NCBI RefSeq assembly: GCF_000021945.1 | Contig: NC_011831.1 | Coordinates: 3,423,353 to 3,487,352 of the forward strand | Length of the DNA stretch: 64,000 nucleotides | DNA from: Chloroflexus aggregans DSM 9485 | GTDB lineage: Bacteria; Chloroflexota; Chloroflexia; Chloroflexales; Chloroflexaceae | Reading direction: 5' to 3' | Shown: piece by piece, positions 26,655 through 35,655 of the stretch | Position numbering within the stretch: the stretch's first letter is position 1 | How the letters are laid out: every line of letters begins with the position of its first letter | The notes under the pieces: model-generated | Databases searched by the model: none | Told to the model about the DNA's origin: nothing | The model's input: the letters and a program-made list of their open reading frames with translations, nothing else | Position numbers and translations under genes: made by a program

Positions 26655-26860
26655 TGCGTATTGTTGTGCATTTTCCTCGTTTCGTAAACAGTCTTTTCGC
26701 CGGCGATACCGTAAAATGAGCGATTGTTCTTGACACCTCCCATGATTCAGCGCTATACTGCAAGCATGTGGCGAATACCATTCGCGCTGCTATTGCGTTC
26801 CCTCAACGCATAACTTCTCTTTTTCAGGCGGCGCCAACACATCATGTGGGAGGAACCGGG

Positions 26861-29800
26861 ATGGCGACTATTAGCCTGCAAGATGCCTACACACAAGCCA
26901 GAACATTCCTCGAGGCAAACCAGATTGAGCAGGCGATTGGCCTGACCCAACACATTCTCACCTACCATCCCGATAATTTAGAAGCGCAGCGTATTCTCGG
27001 CGAAGCGTATTTAGCACAACGCGATTTATCGGCCGCAATTGCTACGTTTGAGCAAGTGTTACAGGCCGATCCAGAAAATATCCCGGCCCACGTTGGTCTT
27101 GGCATGGCGTATGAGTGGCAAGGCCGTCTTGATAAGGCAATTGCTGAATTCGAGCAAGCGCTAGAAATTCGGCCTGACATGCCCGAATTACGCGCTCAGT
27201 TGGTGCGCCTCTACACCGAGGCTTGGGGTAGCGAGCACGCCGCGTTGCGCCTCAGCCGCTCTGGTTTGGCACGCCTGTATGCGCGTGGTTATATGCTGCC
27301 ACAGGCGATCAATGAATTCAAGCACTTTATCACTGAACATCCTGAACGCCTTGATGCCTGGGTTGGTTTGATCGAGGCCCTGTGGCGTCATAGTCAACTC
27401 GATGAAGCTGCTGAAACGTGTCGCAAAGCGTTGCAGCTTAGTCCTCATTTGCTGAAAGCTCATCTTGTCCTCGGTACGATCTTGCTTCAGAAGGGCGACC
27501 AGAGTGGGATCGAACATTGGCGAGCTGCGCAACGACTCGATCCCTATCAGACGGTCGCTAGTGTGTTGTTCGAGCAGTTGCCGGTCGGTGTGCCGATTCC
27601 CGATGTGTCACTACCGGCATGGGACGAAGCAGAGTGGCGGGCGAAGCGGGCTGCCGCTGCTGCGCCGGCAGCAACTGCACCGGTTGATGATTTCTTTGCT
27701 GACGAGAGTTGGCTGACACCGGCGGTACAGCCGGCTCCGGTTGCTGCCGGTGTTTCAGATGATGATTTATTGGCGATGCTGCTCTTTTCACCTCCGGCTA
27801 CCCAGGTCGTTGAGTCACGACCGGCGGTTGTGGGGGGAGATGACTTTGATGCTTTCAATTTGTCCGGTGCAAAGGTGACCCCTACCGGCTTGACTCTCGA
27901 TGAGATTGGTGTGAAAGTTCCGGAGCCATCTGCCGAGCCAGAGCTGCAGCCGTTTTCGCTGGAAGATTTGGGGTTGTCGGCGGAGGAGATCGCGCAGCTT
28001 GAGGGGACGGCGGCGCCAAGCGCGTCTGCTGAGCCGGAACTAAAGCCGTTTTCGCTGGAAGATTTGGGGTTGTCGGCGGAGGAGATCGCGCAGCTTGAGG
28101 GGACGGCGGCGCCAAGCACGTCTGCTGAGCCGGAACTAAAGCCGTTTTCGCTGGAAGATTTGGGGTTGTCGGCGGAGGAGATCGCGCAGCTTGAGGGGAC
28201 GGCGGCGCCAAGCACGTCTGCTGAGCCGGAACTAAAGCCGTTTTCGCTGGAAGATTTGGGGTTGTCGGCGGAGGAGATCGCGCAGCTTGAGGGGACGGCG
28301 GCGCCAAGTACAGGTAGTACATCAATTACCGATGAGTTTGGTGATCTGCAACCCTTCTCGTTGGATGATCTAGATTTTGGTGCAGGCTCAATCGGCGAAG
28401 ATTTGCCACCTTCGCTCCAGCCTTTCTCGCTTGACGATTTGTCGCTCGATGAGGCAGCGGCTGATTCACCACCGGCCGAGTCGATTGAACCGGGTATTTA
28501 CAGTTGGCAAGCACCGTCAGCGCGTAGTGGCGGTATCCAATTGCCGAAAGAATCGGAACCGAGTGGACCGTCGATCTTTAGCAAGTTGGTTGAGCGTGCT
28601 GCTTCATTGCCACGCGCAGAAGAGCCTTCACTGAGTTCGGTGGAGTTAACCGAGGCCGATATCAATGCCTATTTCTCGAACGATGATGTGTCGTTGCGGG
28701 AAGATGATGGTTCACCGGAACGGTTGACCGGTACGTTCCGTCTGCCCAAGGTGGGTCTTGATGAGAGTTTGGTGCCATCCGGTGCAGTAAGTGCGCTGAC
28801 CGGTAAGGCTGAAGGGTCGGAGACTGCGGAGAGTGAAGAGTCACTGCCATTCTCGCTGACTGAGCCGGAGCTGCAACCGTTCTCGTTGGAAGAGCTGGGG
28901 TTGTCGCCGGAGGAGATAGCACAGCTTGAGGCGGTGCAGCGCGGGGAGCCGGCAGCCCCGGCAGCCCCGGCCGAGCCGGAGCTGCAACCGTTCTCGCTGG
29001 AAGAGCTGGGGTTGTCGCCGGAGGAGATAGCACAGCTTGAGGCGGTGCAGCGCGGGGAGCCGGCAGCCCCGGCAGCCCCGGCCGAGCCGGAGCTGCAACC
29101 GTTCTCGCTGGAAGAGCTGGGGCTGTCGCCGGAGGAGATAGCACAGCTTGAGGCGGCGCAGCGCGGGGAGCAGGCAGCCCCGGCAGCCCCGGCCGAACCG
29201 GAGCTGCAACCGTTCTCGCTGGAAGAGCTGGGGCTGTCGCCGGAGGAGATAGCACAGCTTGAGGCGGCGCAGCGCGGGGAGCAGGCAGCCCCGGCAGCCC
29301 CGGCCGAACCGGAGCTGCAACCGTTCTCGCTGGAAGAGCTGGGGCTGTCGCCGGAGGAAATAGCACAGCTTGAGGCGGTGCAGCGCGGGGAGCCGGCAGC
29401 CCCGGCAGCCCCGGCCGAGCCGGAGCTGCAACCGTTCTCGCTGGAAGAGCTGGGGCTGTCGCCGGAGGAGATAGCACAGCTTGAGGCGGCGCAGCGCGGG
29501 GAGCAGGCAGCCCCGGCAGCCCCGGCCGAACCGGAGCTGCAACCGTTCTCGCTGGAAGAGCTGGGGCTGTCGCCGGAGGAAATAGCACAGCTTGAGGCGG
29601 CGCAGCGCGGGGAGCCGGCAGCCCCGGCAGCCCCGGCCGAACCGGAGCTGCAACCGTTCTCGCTGGAAGAGCTGGGGCTGTCGCCGGAGGAAATAGCACA
29701 GCTTGAGGCGGCGCAGCGCGGGGAGCCGGCAGCCCCGGCAGCCCCGGCCGAGCCGGAGCTGCAACCGTTCTCGCTGGAAGAGCTGGGGTTGTCGCCGGAG

Positions 29801-32377
29801 GAGATAGCACAGCTTGAGGCGGCGCAGCGCGGGGAGCCGGCAGCCCCGGCAGCCCCTGCGGAACCGGAGCTGCAACCGTTCTCGCTGGAAGAGCTGGGGC
29901 TGTCGCCGGAGGAGATAGCACAGCTTGAGGCGGCGCAGCGCGGGGAGCCGGCAGCCCCGGCAGCCCCTGCGGAGCCGGAGCTGCAACCGTTCTCGCTGGA
30001 AGAGCTGGGGTTGTCGCCGGAGGAGATAGCACAGCTTGAGGCGGCGCAGCGCGGGGAGCCGGCAGCCCCGGCAGCCCCGGCCGAGCCGGAGCTGCAACCG
30101 TTCTCGCTGGAAGAGCTGGGGTTGTCGCCGGAGGAGATAGCACAGCTTGAGGCGGCGCAGCGCGGGGAACAGGCGGCACTGCCATCGGAACGAAAGACAG
30201 TACCGGTCGTCGATGAGCCGATTGAAAGCTTACTAACGCCCGGTGATGCTGGTGATGTCTTTACGCCGACCGGAGCCGATTCATCGATCGGACTTACCGA
30301 TTTAGAGCCTTTCTCGTTTGAAGAATTTGGCGATCTCGAACCTTTCTCGTTTGAGGATTTAGAGGGTGGTACAGTCGAGGGTGGTGAATTAGCTATTTCC
30401 CCTGAAGAGATTGATACTCTGAACATTGGCAACTTCGAGACGGTAGTCTTCTCGGATGATGAAGAGCCGATGATTGATACCGGCGATCCTGTACTTAACC
30501 GTCTGATCCAATTAGGCCATCGCCAAGGCTACGTCGATATTACCGACATCATCGCAGTGGTGCAGGACCCTGAACGAGAGGCTGAGCGGATTGAGCAAAT
30601 TGGCTGGTCACTTCATCGCGCAGGGATTCAGATCCGTGATGGTGACGAGATTATCGATATGGAAGCTGAGCTTGGTGAAGAGGATACATCGGCTATGCCG
30701 ATAGCTGATGCTGATTTGACACCTTTTGCTGAAGAGCTGCCGTCGGCTGTACTAGAAGCTGATCTGACGCCGTTCGCTGAGGAATTACCCTCGACACCGC
30801 CTGCGGAGCCGGAGCTGCAACCGTTCTCGCTGGAAGAGCTGGGGTTGTCGCCGGAGGAGATAGCACAGCTTGAGGCGGTGCAGCGTGGGGAGCCGGCAGC
30901 CCCGGCAGCTCCGGCCGAGCCGGAGCTGCAGCCGTTCTCGCTGGAAGAGCTGGGGTTGTCGCCGGAGGAGATAGCACAGCTTGAGGCGGTGCAGCGTGGG
31001 GAGCCGGCAGCCCCGGCAGCCCCGGCCGAGCCGGAGCTGCAGCCGTTCTCGCTGGAAGAGCTGGGGTTGTCGCCGGAGGAGATAGCACAGCTTGAGGCGG
31101 CGCAACGTGAGGTGCAGGCAGCCCCGGCTGAGCCGGAGCTGCAACCGTTCTCGCTAGAAGAGCTGGGGCTATCGCCGGAGGAGATAGCGCAGCTTGAGGC
31201 GGCGCAGCGCGGGGAGCCGGCAGCCCCGGCAGCCCCGGCCGAGCCGGAGCTGCAACCGTTCTCGCTGGAAGAGCTGGGGTTGTCGCCGGAGGAGATAGCA
31301 CAGCTTGAGGCGGCGCAGCGCGGGGAGCCGGCAGCCCCGGCAGCCCCTGCGGAGCCGGAGCTGCAACCGTTCTCGCTGGAAGAGCTGGGGTTGTCGCCGG
31401 AGGAGATAGCACAGCTTGAGGCGGCGCAGCGCGGGGAGCCGGCAGCCCCTGCGGAGCCGGAGCTGAAGCCGTTCTCGCTGGAAGAGCTGGGGCTGTCGCC
31501 GGAGGAGATTGCGCAGCTTGAGGCGGCGCAGCGCGGGGAGCCGGCAGCCCCGGCAGCCCCGGCCGAGCCGGAGCTGCAACCGTTCTCGCTGGAAGAGCTG
31601 GGGCTGTCGCCGGAGGAGATAGCACAGCTTGAGGCGGCGCAGCGCAGTACACAATCCGAGCAGCCTGCTGAGACTACGGCTGAAGACGACTTGTTCGATT
31701 TCAGTATTGCGGAAACTGTTCCGGTCGCGAAGGCTGTACGTACAGCGCCACGGGTTGAGGAGCCGCAACCGGCACCGAAACCGGAAGATATGGGCTTTGT
31801 CCCTGAGCCACTCGACGCGCTTGACGATATTTGGCAGGCGCCACCTGAACCGAAGACGCCGGAGCCGGCACGAGTAGTGTTGCCGCCCTTAAGTGAACGT
31901 CCCAAGCCACAGCCGGTTGCACGTGCGGTGTCGGCTGAAGAGCGTCGCAGTGTTGCGCCAACCCGTGATGATCTCCGCTTTGCGCGCCGTGAAGCAGCCA
32001 GTAGTGGTCGGGGACGCTCAGCGCGCGCACCACTTCGGCCCCGCGCGCCCGAGGACTTCATCCCAACGGGGAATGCAAAACTCGATGAATATTTACGGCA
32101 GTTAAGTGCGAATCCGACTAATCATACGTTGGCCTTCACAATTGCCCGACTCTGTGCGCAGACCGGGCATGCCGAATTGATGGCAGTAGTCTATCGTCGC
32201 TTGCTCAAGCAGCATACCCTGCTTGAGCGGATGGCCGAGGAGTTGGAGGATCTGATCAACACTGTTGACGATACGACCGTCCTCCGCCACCTACACCGGT
32301 TGCTTGGCGATGTCTACTCGCGGCAAGGTCGGTTGGATGAGGCAATTGCCGCGTACAGTGTAACTTTTGCTGAATAA
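26861..32377 (+). CDS. Giant TPR protein with 24 PFSLEELGL modules and a sigma-1.1-like domain
   Basis: 1,838 residues from the ATG at 26861 (GGGAGGAA upstream); an in-frame start at 26768 has no such site. Residues 1-240 are TPR repeats (LGEAYLAQRDLSAAIATFEQ, LGMAYEWQGRLDKAIAEFEQ). A long acidic, Pro/Ala-rich region then carries three blocks of a module centred on ELQPFSLEELGLSPEEIAQL: 4 copies of 32 residues, 12 of 37 residues and 8 of 34-37 residues, plus degenerate copies (LQPFSLDDL, LTPFAEELPS). Residues ~1207-1266, between blocks two and three, read LNRLIQLGHRQGYVDITDII then SLHRAGIQIRD, resembling sigma-70 region 1.1. The last ~110 residues return to TPR-like helices. There is no membrane segment. 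It is probably a cytoplasmic scaffold with many short binding motifs. The roadblock gene follows 63 bp later. Confidence 0.85.
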   Translation: MATISLQDAYTQARTFLEANQIEQAIGLTQHILTYHPDNLEAQRILGEAYLAQRDLSAAIATFEQVLQADPENIPAHVGLGMAYEWQGRLDKAIAEFEQALEIRPDMPELRAQLVRLYTEAWGSEHAALRLSRSGLARLYARGYMLPQAINEFKHFITEHPERLDAWVGLIEALWRHSQLDEAAETCRKALQLSPHLLKAHLVLGTILLQKGDQSGIEHWRAAQRLDPYQTVASVLFEQLPVGVPIPDVSLPAWDEAEWRAKRAAAAAPAATAPVDDFFADESWLTPAVQPAPVAAGVSDDDLLAMLLFSPPATQVVESRPAVVGGDDFDAFNLSGAKVTPTGLTLDEIGVKVPEPSAEPELQPFSLEDLGLSAEEIAQLEGTAAPSASAEPELKPFSLEDLGLSAEEIAQLEGTAAPSTSAEPELKPFSLEDLGLSAEEIAQLEGTAAPSTSAEPELKPFSLEDLGLSAEEIAQLEGTAAPSTGSTSITDEFGDLQPFSLDDLDFGAGSIGEDLPPSLQPFSLDDLSLDEAAADSPPAESIEPGIYSWQAPSARSGGIQLPKESEPSGPSIFSKLVERAASLPRAEEPSLSSVELTEADINAYFSNDDVSLREDDGSPERLTGTFRLPKVGLDESLVPSGAVSALTGKAEGSETAESEESLPFSLTEPELQPFSLEELGLSPEEIAQLEAVQRGEPAAPAAPAEPELQPFSLEELGLSPEEIAQLEAVQRGEPAAPAAPAEPELQPFSLEELGLSPEEIAQLEAAQRGEQAAPAAPAEPELQPFSLEELGLSPEEIAQLEAAQRGEQAAPAAPAEPELQPFSLEELGLSPEEIAQLEAVQRGEPAAPAAPAEPELQPFSLEELGLSPEEIAQLEAAQRGEQAAPAAPAEPELQPFSLEELGLSPEEIAQLEAAQRGEPAAPAAPAEPELQPFSLEELGLSPEEIAQLEAAQRGEPAAPAAPAEPELQPFSLEELGLSPEEIAQLEAAQRGEPAAPAAPAEPELQPFSLEELGLSPEEIAQLEAAQRGEPAAPAAPAEPELQPFSLEELGLSPEEIAQLEAAQRGEPAAPAAPAEPELQPFSLEELGLSPEEIAQLEAAQRGEQAALPSERKTVPVVDEPIESLLTPGDAGDVFTPTGADSSIGLTDLEPFSFEEFGDLEPFSFEDLEGGTVEGGELAISPEEIDTLNIGNFETVVFSDDEEPMIDTGDPVLNRLIQLGHRQGYVDITDIIAVVQDPEREAERIEQIGWSLHRAGIQIRDGDEIIDMEAELGEEDTSAMPIADADLTPFAEELPSAVLEADLTPFAEELPSTPPAEPELQPFSLEELGLSPEEIAQLEAVQRGEPAAPAAPAEPELQPFSLEELGLSPEEIAQLEAVQRGEPAAPAAPAEPELQPFSLEELGLSPEEIAQLEAAQREVQAAPAEPELQPFSLEELGLSPEEIAQLEAAQRGEPAAPAAPAEPELQPFSLEELGLSPEEIAQLEAAQRGEPAAPAAPAEPELQPFSLEELGLSPEEIAQLEAAQRGEPAAPAEPELKPFSLEELGLSPEEIAQLEAAQRGEPAAPAAPAEPELQPFSLEELGLSPEEIAQLEAAQRSTQSEQPAETTAEDDLFDFSIAETVPVAKAVRTAPRVEEPQPAPKPEDMGFVPEPLDALDDIWQAPPEPKTPEPARVVLPPLSERPKPQPVARAVSAEERRSVAPTRDDLRFARREAASSGRGRSARAPLRPRAPEDFIPTGNAKLDEYLRQLSANPTNHTLAFTIARLCAQTGHAELMAVVYRRLLKQHTLLERMAEELEDLINTVDDTTVLRHLHRLLGDVYSRQGRLDEAIAAYSVTFAE
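27929..28312 (+). repeat. Coding tandem repeat block 1 (4 x 96 bp)
   Basis: Four 96-bp units within the TPR protein gene; the later unit starts, marked by TCTGCTGAGCCGGAAC, fall at 28025, 28121 and 28217. Each encodes 32 residues around LKPFSLEDLGLSAEEIAQLE. Copies two to four are nearly identical in DNA. Confidence 0.95.
28862..30175 (+). repeat. Coding tandem repeat block 2 (12 x 111 bp)
   Basis: Twelve units of 111 bp, starting with GAGCCGGAGCTGCAACCG at 28862 and every 111 bp to 30083. Each encodes 37 residues: the PFSLEELGLSPEEIAQLEA core and a RGEPAAPAAPA linker. Variation between copies is limited to a few sites (V/A after LEA, P/Q after RGE, synonymous changes), so the copies are recent or homogenised. 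Confidence 0.97.
30806..31646 (+). repeat. Coding tandem repeat block 3 (8 units of ~102-111 bp)
   Basis: Eight further copies of the block-2 module after the sigma-1.1-like domain. Copy three has a changed, shortened linker (REVQAAPA) and copy six a shortened one (RGEPAAPA); copy seven has LKPFS in place of LQPFS. The linker is where length changes occur, while the core stays fixed. Confidence 0.95.
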
Positions 32378-32440
32378 CAGGGATCCGTCTCTTTCTAGAC
32401 GAAAGTAGTCTCTAAGATGGCACCACAAGAAAGGTTTAGC

Positions 32441-32788
32441 ATGCGCCGTATCGTAGAAGATCTCATTCGGGTCGATGGGGTCATCGGTAGCCTATTGGTT
32501 GGCAAAGATGGTCTGGTTGTCGCCAGTACGCTGCTCGATGAAGAAGATGCTGAGATACTAGGCGCAATGTCGGCGGCTGTCTTCGGCGAAATCGACAAAG
32601 CGACCCGGCGGCTTGGTGTCGGTAATCTCGTCGACTCGATTATCGATGCGAAAGATGGTTCAATCTTACTGCTTGAGGCAAAAGATTTGATCCTTGTCGT
32701 GATCACGCAGCGTACCGTCAATCTCGGGTTGGTGAAGATGGAGATGCGTCGTGCAGCAAAGCGAATTAGTGAAGCGGTGCCGATCTAA
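32441..32788 (+). CDS. Roadblock/LC7 domain protein
   Basis: 115 residues from the ATG at 32441, chosen because AAAGG lies 6 nt upstream; an in-frame ATG at 32417 would add MAPQERFS. The chain is one roadblock/LC7 domain: RIVEDLIRVDGVIGSLLVGKDGLVVAST, then ILLLEAKDLILVVIT and a C-terminal helix. MglB-like roadblock proteins are activators or partners of Ras-like GTPases such as the one at 14.3 kb. Here it follows the giant TPR protein and ends before a strong terminator, so the two may form a complex with the GTPase; that is inference. Confidence 0.9.
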   Translation: MRRIVEDLIRVDGVIGSLLVGKDGLVVASTLLDEEDAEILGAMSAAVFGEIDKATRRLGVGNLVDSIIDAKDGSILLLEAKDLILVVITQRTVNLGLVKMEMRRAAKRISEAVPI

Positions 32789-32819
32789 ATAAGTGTGAAG
32801 GCTGGATGATTTGGGGCGA

Positions 32820-32850
32820 AGGCAACGCACAGCGTTGCCTTTATATTTTG
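32820..32850 (+). terminator. Strong Rho-independent terminator
   Basis: A 9-bp stem, AGGCAACGC (32820-32828) and GCGTTGCCT (32832-32840), with loop ACA, is followed by TTATATTTTG. It ends the TPR-roadblock transcript. Confidence 0.9.
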
Positions 32851-32955
32851 CGTCTCAGGCGGCTTACGTAGTAGCGGCAATTGTTGGGAAATATCCGGCA
32901 TATGGTATACTGACCAACGGAAACGGAATTCATTGTTTGATGCCATGAGGTATGC

Positions 32956-33411
32956 ATGGAACGCGCATTACTGATTTTAAAACCTGATGCTGTCCAGCGA
33001 GGGCTGATCGGAGCGATCATCAGCCGATTTGAACAGCGTGGGTTGAAGTTTCAAGGTCTCAAGCTGATGCAAGTTGATGAAGCGCTCGCCCGCCGTCACT
33101 ATGCCGAGCACGAGGGCAAGAGCTTCTTTGAAGGTTTGGTGAAATACATCACGTCGGCGCCGGTGGTGGTAGCTGTTGTAGCCGGGAAGCCGGGCACGGT
33201 CGAATTGGTGCGAACAATGGTTGGCGCAACCAATCCGGCGAAGGCAGCACCGGGTACGATCCGTGGCGATTTTGGTGTGGATATTGGTCGAAATCTGATC
33301 CATGCCTCTGATTCACCGGAGAGTGGAGAACGAGAAACGGCCATTTTCTTTCAACCCCACGAACTCATCGGTGATTGGAACCGTACCCTTGATGGTTGGA
33401 TCTACGAGTAG
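32956..33411 (+). CDS. ndk: Nucleoside diphosphate kinase
   Basis: 151 residues, GAGG upstream. It opens ERALLILKPDAVQRGLIG and has the active-site motif NLIHASDS with phospho-His116. It moves the gamma phosphate between nucleoside triphosphates and diphosphates. A -10-like TATACT lies at 32906-32911. Length is normal for bacterial Ndk (140-152). Confidence 0.97.
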   Translation: MERALLILKPDAVQRGLIGAIISRFEQRGLKFQGLKLMQVDEALARRHYAEHEGKSFFEGLVKYITSAPVVVAVVAGKPGTVELVRTMVGATNPAKAAPGTIRGDFGVDIGRNLIHASDSPESGERETAIFFQPHELIGDWNRTLDGWIYE

Positions 33412-33494
33412 TCGTTGTATACGGTGAACGGACCTTTGGGTCCGGCAATGCGGTTGGCACGGTCACGTGATTGCTGCCAACCGCCATCTTGTCT

Positions 33495-34553
33495 ATGCTT
33501 GTCGTAATGGAAGCACACGCGACGGTGGAGCAGATCGAAGCTGTTTGCGCCGAGATTCGGGCGATGGGGTTTACGCCACACCCAATGCCCGGCCCGACCC
33601 GAACTGCCATCGGGATTACCGGTAACCAAGGCCCAATCGAGCAGGCCGGGCGGTTGCAGCGGTTGCCCGGTGTGAGTCAGTTGATACGGGTAACCGCACC
33701 CTACAAGCGCGTCAGTCGTGAGTTTAAAGAACTCGATACGGTGGTGGAGGTCGGTGGTGTACCGATCGGTGGGGCCGGTATTGCGATAATTGCCGGTCCA
33801 TGTACGGTAGAAAGTCGAGAACAGACTCTCAACGTTGCACGGGCAGTACGTGCGGCCGGTGCGGTCATGCTACGCGGTGGAGCGTACAAGCCGCGTACCT
33901 CACCGTATTCTTTTCAGGGCTTAGGCGAAGCCGGCTTACGCATATTAGCCGAAGCGCGTGAACTGACCGGTCTGCCGGTGGTGACCGAGGTCATGGATAC
34001 CGAGACGTTGCCGTTGGTGGTTGAATATGCCGACATGTTGCAGATCGGTGCGCGCAATATGCAAAATTATTCGCTGTTGCGGGCAGTTGGACGCACTCAG
34101 CGACCTGTCTTGCTGAAACGTGGATTTGCCGCCACGGTGAAAGATTTGCTCTTGGCGGCAGAATACATTTTGGCCGAGGGGAATCCAAACGTCGTACTGT
34201 GTGAGCGAGGTATTCGTACCTTCGACGATAGTTTGCGCTTTACCCTTGATCTGGGGGCCGTACCGTTGATCAAACAGCTCTCGCATCTACCGGTGATCGT
34301 CGATCCATCGCACGCGAGTGGGCGGGCCGATCTTGTCATTCCCATGGCGCGTGCCGCGTTAGCAGCCGGCGCCGATGGTTTGATCGTTGAAGTACACGAT
34401 AATCCGGCCTACGCAGTTTGTGATGGGACGCAGGCGCTTGTACCGGACAGCTTTGCTGCGATGATGCATCAGCTTGCACGCATAGCGGCAGCAGTGGAAC
34501 GTCCGTTGCTGAGTCGGGTTGAGGTGAACGGTGGACACACGACGTTGGCGTGA
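33495..34553 (+). CDS. aroF: 3-deoxy-7-phosphoheptulonate synthase (AroG/AroF beta type)
   Basis: 352 residues from the ATG at 33495. Residues 1-75 form a ferredoxin-like regulatory domain (MLVVMEAHATVEQIEAVCAE), as in the Thermotoga-type DAHP synthases. The catalytic barrel shows IIAGPCTVES, MLRGGAYKPRTSPYSFQG, LQIGARNMQNYSLL, VLLKRGFAAT, VDPSHASG and VEVHDNP with the metal ligands. It makes the first shikimate intermediate from phosphoenolpyruvate and erythrose 4-phosphate. The rodA gene starts within its last 23 bp. Confidence 0.96.
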   Translation: MLVVMEAHATVEQIEAVCAEIRAMGFTPHPMPGPTRTAIGITGNQGPIEQAGRLQRLPGVSQLIRVTAPYKRVSREFKELDTVVEVGGVPIGGAGIAIIAGPCTVESREQTLNVARAVRAAGAVMLRGGAYKPRTSPYSFQGLGEAGLRILAEARELTGLPVVTEVMDTETLPLVVEYADMLQIGARNMQNYSLLRAVGRTQRPVLLKRGFAATVKDLLLAAEYILAEGNPNVVLCERGIRTFDDSLRFTLDLGAVPLIKQLSHLPVIVDPSHASGRADLVIPMARAALAAGADGLIVEVHDNPAYAVCDGTQALVPDSFAAMMHQLARIAAAVERPLLSRVEVNGGHTTLA

Positions 34554-35655
34554 TGTTGATTGGGCAATTATCGGGAGTGTCGTCGTCTTGCTGGTGTTCG
34601 GCGGTTTGGCTCTGCACAGCGCCACCTTGAATGCCGTCGCCGGTAATGGCTTACCGTTGCGCCCTATCTTTGAACGTCAGCTCATTTACATCGTCGTCGG
34701 GTTAATCGCGATGGTCGCAATGATGGTATTCGACTATCGCCTGCTGTCGAGCTTTGCCCGTCCGCTATACATCGGCATCGTGTGCTTGCTGGCAGCAGTA
34801 TTGGTCATCGGTCGGGTAAGTGAAGGTGCGCGAAGTTGGATCGCGATAGGCGAACGAACGTTTCAACCGGCAGAGCTAAGCAAATTGGTGTTGATCCTCG
34901 CGTTGGCTACCTACTGGCAACGCTACGCCGACCGCGGTGGTAGTTGGTCGGTGCAAGCCGGTGGGTTGGTGATAGCCGCTGTACCTATGGTACTGGTGTT
35001 TGTACAGCCCGACTTGGGAACTGCCCTCGTGATGGCGAGTATTTGGTTGGCCATCGCGTGGGGTGGTGGGATGCATCTGAGCCAACTGGGATTGTTGTTT
35101 GCAGCGTTTATTCCGTTCGCATGGGTGGCTTGGCACTACGTTCTCGATGACTATCAGCAGGTCCGGCTTAGCACCTTCTACTATCTGCTGACCAATCCGG
35201 CGGCGGTTGATTTTAATGCTGCCTACAACGTCATTCAAGCGCTCAATGCGATCAGCGCCGGGGGGCTAACCGGAGCCGGTCTGACACGTGGCCTCTTTAG
35301 TCAAGGTAACTATGTACCGGTACAGCATACCGACTTCATTTTTGCCGTCGTCGGGGAAGAACTAGGCTTTATCGGTGGAATTGTCTTGATCGTCTTTTTA
35401 GCCATCTTGCTTTGGCAGACGATAACAGTCGCTGCAAAGGCACGTGATCAGTTTGGGCGTTTGATCGCCTTGGGCGTTTTTGGCATGCTCTTCAGTCATA
35501 CGTTGATCAACCTCGGCATGAATATGAGTCTGCTACCGGTGACCGGTCTGCCGTTGCCGTTTGTTTCGGCAGGTGGTAGTTTTATGGTCACGACACTTGC
35601 TGCCGTCGGTTTGGTGCAAAGTATTCATATGCGTCACCGGCAAATAGCATTCTAA
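34531..35655 (+). CDS. rodA: RodA/FtsW-family peptidoglycan polymerase
   Basis: 374 residues, GTG start at 34531 inside the DAHP synthase gene, with GAGG 7 nt upstream. It is a SEDS-family protein with ten or so membrane helices: the motifs GARSWIAIGERTFQPAELSKL, PDLGTALVMA, QGNYVPVQHTDFIFAVVGEELGF and GLPLPFVSAGGS are diagnostic. RodA polymerises lipid II for side-wall growth, in keeping with a filamentous cell. The penicillin-binding partner is not in the window. It converges with a sugar-kinase gene, overlapping by 4 bp. Confidence 0.93.
   Translation: MDTRRWRDVDWAIIGSVVVLLVFGGLALHSATLNAVAGNGLPLRPIFERQLIYIVVGLIAMVAMMVFDYRLLSSFARPLYIGIVCLLAAVLVIGRVSEGARSWIAIGERTFQPAELSKLVLILALATYWQRYADRGGSWSVQAGGLVIAAVPMVLVFVQPDLGTALVMASIWLAIAWGGGMHLSQLGLLFAAFIPFAWVAWHYVLDDYQQVRLSTFYYLLTNPAAVDFNAAYNVIQALNAISAGGLTGAGLTRGLFSQGNYVPVQHTDFIFAVVGEELGFIGGIVLIVFLAILLWQTITVAAKARDQFGRLIALGVFGMLFSHTLINLGMNMSLLPVTGLPLPFVSAGGSFMVTTLAAVGLVQSIHMRHRQIAF

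Noticed and set aside
28662-30432. Very long minus-strand open frames (over 500 codons) opposite the repeat protein
   Set aside because: They are created by the 111-bp repeat: a unit divisible by three with no stop in the other frames repeats the open state. Their products are low-complexity and have no start signals.
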